A stretch of 64,000 nt of DNA from Arthrobacter sp. PAMC 25486 (GTDB lineage: Bacteria; Actinomycetota; Actinomycetes; Actinomycetales; Micrococcaceae): NCBI RefSeq assembly GCF_000785535.1, contig NZ_CP007595.1, positions 3,184,439-3,248,438 on the forward strand. The letters run 5' to 3'. Shown here piece after piece: positions 59,004 to 64,000 of this stretch. Made by a program: the position numbers and the translations under genes. Below the pieces are notes generated by a model that searched no databases, was not told the DNA's origin, and saw only the letters and a program-made list of their open reading frames with translations. Positions within the stretch are counted from its first letter, which is position 1. Each line of letters starts with the position of its first letter.

Positions 59004-60860
59004 GTGCGCTCCTTTCCCTATAAAACCGCTGGAAAGCCGGACCTCCGAACCCCCGGCAAGTATCTGCTGTGGCTGGCCGGTGCACAGCGCGGCACGCTGT
59101 GGGTGGCCATCATGTACGGCTCCCTCTGGACTCTGTGCCAGGCGTTCACCCCATACGTTTTGGGGCAGGCCATCGACCAGGGCATCCTGCCCGGCGATTT
59201 CGCCCGCCTCTCCGTTTGGGTGGGCCTGCTCGTGGCGCTCACCATCGTCCAATCAATCTCGGCCACCCTGCGTCACCGCGCCTCAGTGAGCAACTGGCTG
59301 CAGGCCGCCTACCGCTCCGCCCAAACCGTCGGCCACAAGGTCACCCGCAGCGGCGATGCGTTGCCGCAGAAATTCTCCACGGGCGAAGTTGTCTCCACCT
59401 GTGCCTCCGACGCCATGCGCATCGGCGAGATTTTCGACGTCGCCGCCCGCCTGGCAGGATCGGTGGCCGGCTACCTGCTGGTCACCTTCCTCGTCTTCCA
59501 GTCCTCCTGGCAGCTGGGTCTGGTGGTGCTGTTGGGTGTCCCCTTCTGCGGCGCCATGCTGTTGTTCGTGATCCGCCCGCTGCAGCGCCGCCAAAAGGAA
59601 CAGCGCGAGGCTGCTGGCAAGATGACGGCCCTGGGCGCCGACACCGTGGCCGGGCTGCGGGTGCTGCGCGGCATCGGCGGCGAGCACATCTTCGTGGAGC
59701 GCTACCGTGAGCGTTCGCGGGAAACCCAGCTGGCCGGCAACAAGGTGGCGTATTCGCTGGCCGACCTCGATGCCGTGCAGGTCCTCGTGGTTGGCGCGTT
59801 CAGCGTCGCCTTCACCTGGATCGGCGCGCTGCAGGCCGTGTCCGGGCAGATCGAACCCGGCCAGCTCGTGGCACTGTACGGCTACGCGGTCTTCCTCGTC
59901 TCGCCCATCCGCACCGCCGCCGACGCCGTCTCCCGCTTCATCCGGGCCCATGTTGGCGCCCGCCGCATCATCGATGTCCTGGCCACCCCGTCAGCCGTGC
60001 ACGACGCCGGAACAACAGTTCCAGCACCTCCCTCACCGAGCGCCTTGGTTGATTCGGTCTCGGGCGTGGTGGTCGCCCCGGGCGGGCTGAGCGCCATTGT
60101 TTCGGCCGATCCGTCCCAGTCGGCAGGTCTGGCCCGGCGGCTGGGACGCTTTGAGGACGCCGTGCTGCGTGAGGCCGAGGTGCGCTGGGGTGAGCAGGCG
60201 CTGCACCTGATGCCTTTGCGGGACGTGCGTTCACGCATTGTCGTCTCCGATGCCGAGCCCCAGCTTTTCACCGGCACCCTGCGCGAGGAGCTGGACCCCT
60301 CCGGGGTGCACAGTGATGCGGAAATCGTGGCCGCCATCGGCGTGGCCAGCGCGCACGATGTTCTTGACGGGCTGGAATTCGGCCTCGACGACGAAGTGAC
60401 CGAGAAGGGCCGCGGCTTCTCCGGCGGGCAGCGCCAGCGCCTGACACTGGCCCGGGCGGTGCTGACGGAGGCCGAGGTGCTGGTCCTGATCGAACCGACC
60501 AGCGCCGTCGACGCCCACACGGAAGCAAGAATTGCCGAAGCCCTGCGCCGCGCGCGTGGGACAACGGGCCACACCACAGTTGTGGTCACGGCCAGCCCGC
60601 TGCTGCTCGGTGCCATGGACACCGTGGCGTTCCTGCAGGACGGGAAACTGCAGGCCCAGGGCACCCACCGCCACCTGCTCGACACGGTACCCGACTACCG
60701 CAAGGTAGTGGTCCGCGGCGAAGGCATGGACGGCCACGGAAACAGCAACGGAGCTGCCGCCAACGGCACGTCTCCCACCAGCACCACCGCTGACGCCGCG
60801 GTTGGCGCAAACGCAACAAACGGCGTCGGACATTTGAATGACAACGGAGGGGAGGCATAA
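59004..60860 (+). CDS. ABC exporter half-transporter with degenerate Walker A and B
   Basis: A 618-residue half-transporter with six predicted helices (about residues 15-300) and a nucleotide-binding domain. The signature motif GFSGGQRQRLTLARA (about 471-485) is intact. The Walker A position holds GGLSAIVSADPSQSAGLARR (about 360-379) with no GxxGxGK[ST], and the Walker B aspartate is replaced by Ile in VLVLIEPTSAVD (about 492-503). It therefore cannot hydrolyse ATP alone but can supply its signature motif to a partner. The gene directly downstream encodes that partner. A low-complexity C-terminal tail (residues 570-618) is present. The substrate is unknown. Confidence 0.88.
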   Translation: MRSFPYKTAGKPDLRTPGKYLLWLAGAQRGTLWVAIMYGSLWTLCQAFTPYVLGQAIDQGILPGDFARLSVWVGLLVALTIVQSISATLRHRASVSNWLQAAYRSAQTVGHKVTRSGDALPQKFSTGEVVSTCASDAMRIGEIFDVAARLAGSVAGYLLVTFLVFQSSWQLGLVVLLGVPFCGAMLLFVIRPLQRRQKEQREAAGKMTALGADTVAGLRVLRGIGGEHIFVERYRERSRETQLAGNKVAYSLADLDAVQVLVVGAFSVAFTWIGALQAVSGQIEPGQLVALYGYAVFLVSPIRTAADAVSRFIRAHVGARRIIDVLATPSAVHDAGTTVPAPPSPSALVDSVSGVVVAPGGLSAIVSADPSQSAGLARRLGRFEDAVLREAEVRWGEQALHLMPLRDVRSRIVVSDAEPQLFTGTLREELDPSGVHSDAEIVAAIGVASAHDVLDGLEFGLDDEVTEKGRGFSGGQRQRLTLARAVLTEAEVLVLIEPTSAVDAHTEARIAEALRRARGTTGHTTVVVTASPLLLGAMDTVAFLQDGKLQAQGTHRHLLDTVPDYRKVVVRGEGMDGHGNSNGAAANGTSPTSTTADAAVGANATNGVGHLNDNGGEA

Positions 60861-62606
60861 ATGGCTGACACAAAACTGCCCGTGGCGGATTCCGCCCAGG
60901 TCAAGGCTGAGGGGCTGCGGCTGCTGCGCATGCACCAAAAGCCGCTGACCGCCGTCGTTGGTCTCTATGTGGTGGCCGCCATCGCAGGCCTGGCCGGCCC
61001 CTTCCTGCTGGGCCGGCTTGTCGACGCCATCAGCGCCGGCACCACGGCCGGGTTTGTTGCCCTGGTGGCGCTGAGCTTGGCCGCTTTCGTTGTGGTCCAG
61101 ACGGTGCTGGCCAGGTGGGCGCGGCGCAAGGGCATGGTGCTCGGGGAGAAGGTGTTTGCCCAGCTCCGCGAGGAGTTCATGGAGCAGGTCACCTCGCTGC
61201 CGCTGTCCACCGTGGAGCGGGCTGGCACCGGGGACCTCGTCTCCCGCACCACGAACGATGTCGACGCCGTCTCGCACACCGTCCGCTTCGGCGTCCCGCA
61301 GGTCCTGGTCTCGGTGGCGACGATCGCACTGACGGCGGCGGCGGCCGTGTTCACCAGCCCGCTGCTGGCACTCGCGCTACTGGTGGGCGTTCCCCTCCTG
61401 GTTCCCGTCACGCGCTGGTACCTCAGGCGTGCGACACCGGGGTACCTCGCCGAGCGCGAAAGCTACGCCGGGCTCAACGGTGCCATCACCGAAACCATCG
61501 AGGGCGCCCGCACAGTTGACGCGCTCAGCCTCGGCCCGCACCGCCGCCAGCGGATCGACGACGCGCTGCGCAACTGCTTCGAGAAGGAAAAATACACGCT
61601 GGGCCTGCGCACAGTGCTGTTCCCCGTGGCGGAATTCTCCTTCTGGCTGCCCGTGGCCGCGGTGCTGCTGTGGGGCGGCTGGCTCGCCTCGCAGGATATG
61701 GTCACCACCGGCATGGTGGCCACTGTGGCGCTGTATGCCATGCAGCTGATCGACCCCGTGGACACGCTGATCATGTGGATCGACGAGATCCAGGTCGGAG
61801 CATCCTCGCTGGCCCGGATCGTGGGCATCCGCAACGTCCAGGCCGACCGCACCGCCACCGACGCCGTCCCCGCCAGCGAGGAAATCCTCGTGGACAAGGC
61901 CCGCTACGCCTACCGCGCCGGCCATGACGTGCTGCACGGGATCGACCTGGAGCTGGTGCCGGGGGAGCGGCTGGCCATGGTGGGGCCCTCCGGCGCGGGC
62001 AAATCCACGCTGGGCCGCCTGCTCGCCGGCATCGACGGACCCACTTCCGGCTCCGTCACGGTGGGCGGGGTGCCGCTGGTCGATCGGCCGCTGGATGAAC
62101 TGCGCGGCGAGGTCGCCCTCGTCACCCAGGAGCACCACGTATTTGTCGGCACCCTGGCCGACAACGTCCGGCTGGGCAGGGCCGGCGCGTCGGATGCGGA
62201 GATTGAAAAGGCCCTGGCCGACGTCGGTTCCCTCGCCTGGGTGCGCGCCCTCCCCGCAGGGTTGGCCACCGAGGTTGGCTCCGGATCGCACACGCTGACG
62301 CCGGCGCAGGCGCAGGAACTGGCGCTGGCACGGCTGGTCCTGGCAGATCCGCACACCTTGGTGCTGGATGAGGCAACGTCGCTGATCGACCCGCAGGCCG
62401 CCCGCGACCTCGAGTTCTCGCTCAGCGCCGTCCTGTCCGGGCGGACGGTGGTGGCGATTGCGCACCGGCTGCACACCGCCCACGACGCCGACCGGGTGGC
62501 CGTGGTGGAAGCCGGCCGGATTTCCGAGCTGGGCACCCACGACGAGCTCGTGGCACAGAACGGCTCCTATGCCGCGCTGTGGAACTCCTGGCGCCAGGAC
62601 GCCTGA
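60861..62606 (+). CDS. ABC exporter half-transporter with degenerate signature motif
   Basis: A 581-residue half-transporter with six predicted helices and a nucleotide-binding domain. Walker A GPSGAGKSTLGRLL (about residues 374-387), the Q-loop in LVTQEHHVFVGT and Walker B TLVLDEATSLID (about 499-510) are intact, and the switch histidine is in AIAHRLHTA. The signature LSGGQ is replaced by LTPAQAQ (about 477-483). It begins at the stop of its partner gene. In a dimer the only working site would combine this Walker A/B with the partner's signature motif, while the other site is dead on both sides. Confidence 0.9.
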   Translation: MADTKLPVADSAQVKAEGLRLLRMHQKPLTAVVGLYVVAAIAGLAGPFLLGRLVDAISAGTTAGFVALVALSLAAFVVVQTVLARWARRKGMVLGEKVFAQLREEFMEQVTSLPLSTVERAGTGDLVSRTTNDVDAVSHTVRFGVPQVLVSVATIALTAAAAVFTSPLLALALLVGVPLLVPVTRWYLRRATPGYLAERESYAGLNGAITETIEGARTVDALSLGPHRRQRIDDALRNCFEKEKYTLGLRTVLFPVAEFSFWLPVAAVLLWGGWLASQDMVTTGMVATVALYAMQLIDPVDTLIMWIDEIQVGASSLARIVGIRNVQADRTATDAVPASEEILVDKARYAYRAGHDVLHGIDLELVPGERLAMVGPSGAGKSTLGRLLAGIDGPTSGSVTVGGVPLVDRPLDELRGEVALVTQEHHVFVGTLADNVRLGRAGASDAEIEKALADVGSLAWVRALPAGLATEVGSGSHTLTPAQAQELALARLVLADPHTLVLDEATSLIDPQAARDLEFSLSAVLSGRTVVAIAHRLHTAHDADRVAVVEAGRISELGTHDELVAQNGSYAALWNSWRQDA

Positions 62607-62628
62607 CCCCTTCCCCGCCCCTACTTCC

Positions 62629-62764
62629 GCCGAGGTGTGAGTTCGCGCCCTCTCCCAACTGCCGAGGTGTGAGTTCGCGCCCTGTGCCAACTGCCGAGGT
62701 GTGAGTTCGAGCCCTGTGCCAACTGCCAGACGCACCGGGGGAGGGCGCCATCTCACATCTCGGG
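62629..62764. repeat. Three 32-base tandem repeats plus an inverted arm after the ABC exporter
   Basis: GCCGAGGTGTGAGTTCGCGC begins units at 62629, 62661 and 62693, exactly 32 bases apart, each continuing with CCT and a CCAACT end. An inverted arm GAGGGCGCCATCTCACATCT then CGGG ends near 62764. Any of the three copies could pair with it. The core GAGGTGTGAG is shared with the palindromes after ccsB and after the fucosidase gene. Confidence 0.85.
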
Positions 62765-62904
62765 TGATTTTTCCGAACGCTTTTCACTCGGCACCACGAC
62801 CCGGCCCCTTTTGGCGGGGCGGAAACAGGCGTAACGTTCAAAGAGGGGACGTGTTGGACCGGCCGGCCCGGTGCGTAAGGACTTGACTGCACAAGGAGTT
62901 CGCC

Positions 62905-63051
62905 ATGCCTGACAAACAGCCACACCACCATGAACACAAGAAGATGGACAAGGGACACGCCATCAAGGCCAAGCGCGCGGAGAAGAGGGCGCGGGGCGCA
63001 GCCGATGAATCGGAGGACCCGGTCGCCAAGATCACGAAGAAGCGTAGCTAA
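62905..63051 (+). CDS. Small basic His/Lys-rich protein
   Basis: A 48-residue protein of unknown function. It starts MPDKQPHHHEHKKMDKGHAI, continues with a basic part (KAKRAEKRARG), then an acidic patch (ADESEDP) and ends VAKITKKRS. AAGGAG lies 6 bases before the ATG, a strong sign that it is translated. The histidine cluster could bind metal, but there is no supporting context. It is preceded by about 130 bases after the tandem repeats that should hold its promoter. Confidence 0.72.
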   Translation: MPDKQPHHHEHKKMDKGHAIKAKRAEKRARGAADESEDPVAKITKKRS

Positions 63052-63104
63052 GCCGCAGGACAGGGGCGGCAGCCAAGGTATATGCGTATGAATGGAATGT
63101 CCTG

Positions 63105-64000
63105 ATGGCGGTCCGTGTTGTGCCGAGTATGGAAACCACATTCAAGAAGCGCATCGGGTTTTTGTCTTTCGGCCACTACGGCACGGGGCGTGGCTCGCAG
63201 ACGAACTCGGCCGCTGACGCCCTCCACCAGGCCGTCGACCTCTCCGTCGCCGCGGAGGAGCTTGGCATTGACGGCGCGTTCTTCCGTGTCCACCACTTTG
63301 CCCGCCAGCAGGCCGCACCGTTCCCCCTAATGGCCGCCATCGCCGCCCGAACGAGCCGGATTGAGATCGGCACCGGCGTCATTGACATGCGCTATGAAAA
63401 TCCCCTCTACATGGCCGAGCAGGCCGCCGCCACGGACCTCATCAGTGACGGCAGGCTGCAGATCGGCGTGAGCCGCGGTTCACCCGAGCCCGCTGCCAAC
63501 GGTGCCGCCGACTTCGGCTACTTTCCCGCCGACGGAGAAACGGTTGCCGACATGGCCCGCCGCCACACGGCGTCGTTCAGGCGCGCGATCAGCGGGGCGG
63601 GTGTGGCCGAACCCGGCGAACATGCGTACATGGGAGTGGAGCGACTGCTGCGCATTGAACCGCAGTCGCCCGGATTACCCCAGCGGATTTGGTGGGGCGC
63701 CGGCTCGCGGGCCACGGCAGTGTGGGCTGCCCAGCAGGGCATGAACTTGATGAGTTCAACGCTGCTCACCGAAGACACAGGCGTGCCTTTCGACCAGCTT
63801 CAGGCCGAGCAGATTCAGCTGTTCCGCGACGAGTGGGCCGCCGCCGGCCATGATTTCACGCCGCGGGTTTCCGTCAGCCGCTCCGTTATTCCGGTCGTGG
63901 ATGACGTGGACCAGATGTACTTTGGCCTGCGAGCCCAAGCCGACAGTAGCGACCAGGTGGGGATGATCGACGGGCTCCTTTCGCGCTTCGGCAAGAGCTA
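63105..64000 (+). CDS. LLM-class flavin-dependent oxidoreductase (partial, runs off the window)
   Basis: The first 298 or so codons of a luciferase-like monooxygenase superfamily protein; the 3' end is outside the window. Family segments include IGFLSFGHYGTGRGSQT (with the first strand), AAEELGIDGAFFRVHHFARQ, RIEIGTGVIDMRYENPLYMAEQAAATDLISDGRLQIGVSRGS and RIWWGAGSRATAVWAA. The ATG at 63105 has GGAA about 7 bases upstream; an ATG at 63129 is an alternative closer to the conserved start. It differs clearly from the LLM protein at 55.6-56.6 kb. The substrate is unknown. Confidence 0.85.
   Translation, partial: MAVRVVPSMETTFKKRIGFLSFGHYGTGRGSQTNSAADALHQAVDLSVAAEELGIDGAFFRVHHFARQQAAPFPLMAAIAARTSRIEIGTGVIDMRYENPLYMAEQAAATDLISDGRLQIGVSRGSPEPAANGAADFGYFPADGETVADMARRHTASFRRAISGAGVAEPGEHAYMGVERLLRIEPQSPGLPQRIWWGAGSRATAVWAAQQGMNLMSSTLLTEDTGVPFDQLQAEQIQLFRDEWAAAGHDFTPRVSVSRSVIPVVDDVDQMYFGLRAQADSSDQVGMIDGLLSRFGKS

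Noticed and set aside
61377..62756. A 459-codon minus-strand frame opposite the second ABC half-transporter
   Set aside because: It is antisense to intact Walker motifs and begins inside the tandem repeats.
62629..62764. Possible short CRISPR array
   Set aside because: The 32-base units are directly adjacent with no unique spacers between them, and no cas genes are present. It is a tandem repeat with an inverted arm.

Overview
The window reads as one contiguous piece of a high-GC actinobacterial chromosome. Several traits point to Arthrobacter in the broad sense (family Micrococcaceae): GTG and TTG starts are common, TopA has a lysine/alanine-rich tail, there is a 32-residue bS22-type ribosomal protein gene, a BldC-like excisionase-fold protein, a Rex repressor and a System II cytochrome c maturation cluster. 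The genus is inference from gene content only. No rRNA, tRNA, CRISPR or prophage was seen.

Layout. 1-11.3 kb holds housekeeping genes: the end of topA, a Ppx/GppA phosphatase, a TIM-barrel sugar-phosphate isomerase-like gene, proC, a DNA-repair operon (two O6-alkylguanine-DNA alkyltransferase genes around an ECF-type sigma factor), a Ktr/Trk potassium uptake pair, an AcuC-type deacetylase, an ArsR-like regulator with a long tail, and gdhA. 11.8-34 kb is an accessory L-rhamnoside/L-rhamnose catabolic island: a trehalase-fold glycosidase, a sugar ABC importer (binding protein and two permeases, no ATPase), two GH78 alpha-L-rhamnosidases, an MFS transporter, two paralogous LacI regulators, and rhaM, rhaI, a fused aldolase/dehydrogenase and rhaB. 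Three promoters of the island carry a shared LacI-type palindrome. A dead IS1634-family copy and an IS1380-family remnant lie inside it. 34-37 kb has a FAD amino-acid dehydrogenase, an acetyl-xylan esterase-like hydrolase, and a DAHP synthase gene preceded by an apparent aromatic-amino-acid attenuator.

38-48 kb has bldC-like, bS22, a HAD phosphatase, a glutaredoxin-like gene, rex, two proline-rich membrane proteins, a YceI protein, and a cytochrome c maturation run (phosphatase, ResA-like, CcdA, ResB, CcsB). 48-57 kb has a GH29 alpha-L-fucosidase, a DoxX-like protein, a trimethylamine-monooxygenase-type FMO, an ABC-F ATPase, a SAM-IV-type riboswitch ahead of an OsmC gene, and a MarR-controlled flavin/F420-type redox pair. 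57-64 kb has a membrane protein, a heterodimeric ABC exporter whose two subunits have complementary defective ATP-site motifs, a 48-residue basic protein and a truncated luciferase-like monooxygenase.

Many gene junctions carry long near-perfect palindromes, several with a shared GAGRTGTGAG core, which look like an intergenic repeat family acting as terminators. The best leads are the attenuator before the DAHP synthase gene, the SAM riboswitch on an OsmC gene, the palindrome family, the alkyltransferase-sigma-alkyltransferase operon and the asymmetric ABC exporter.
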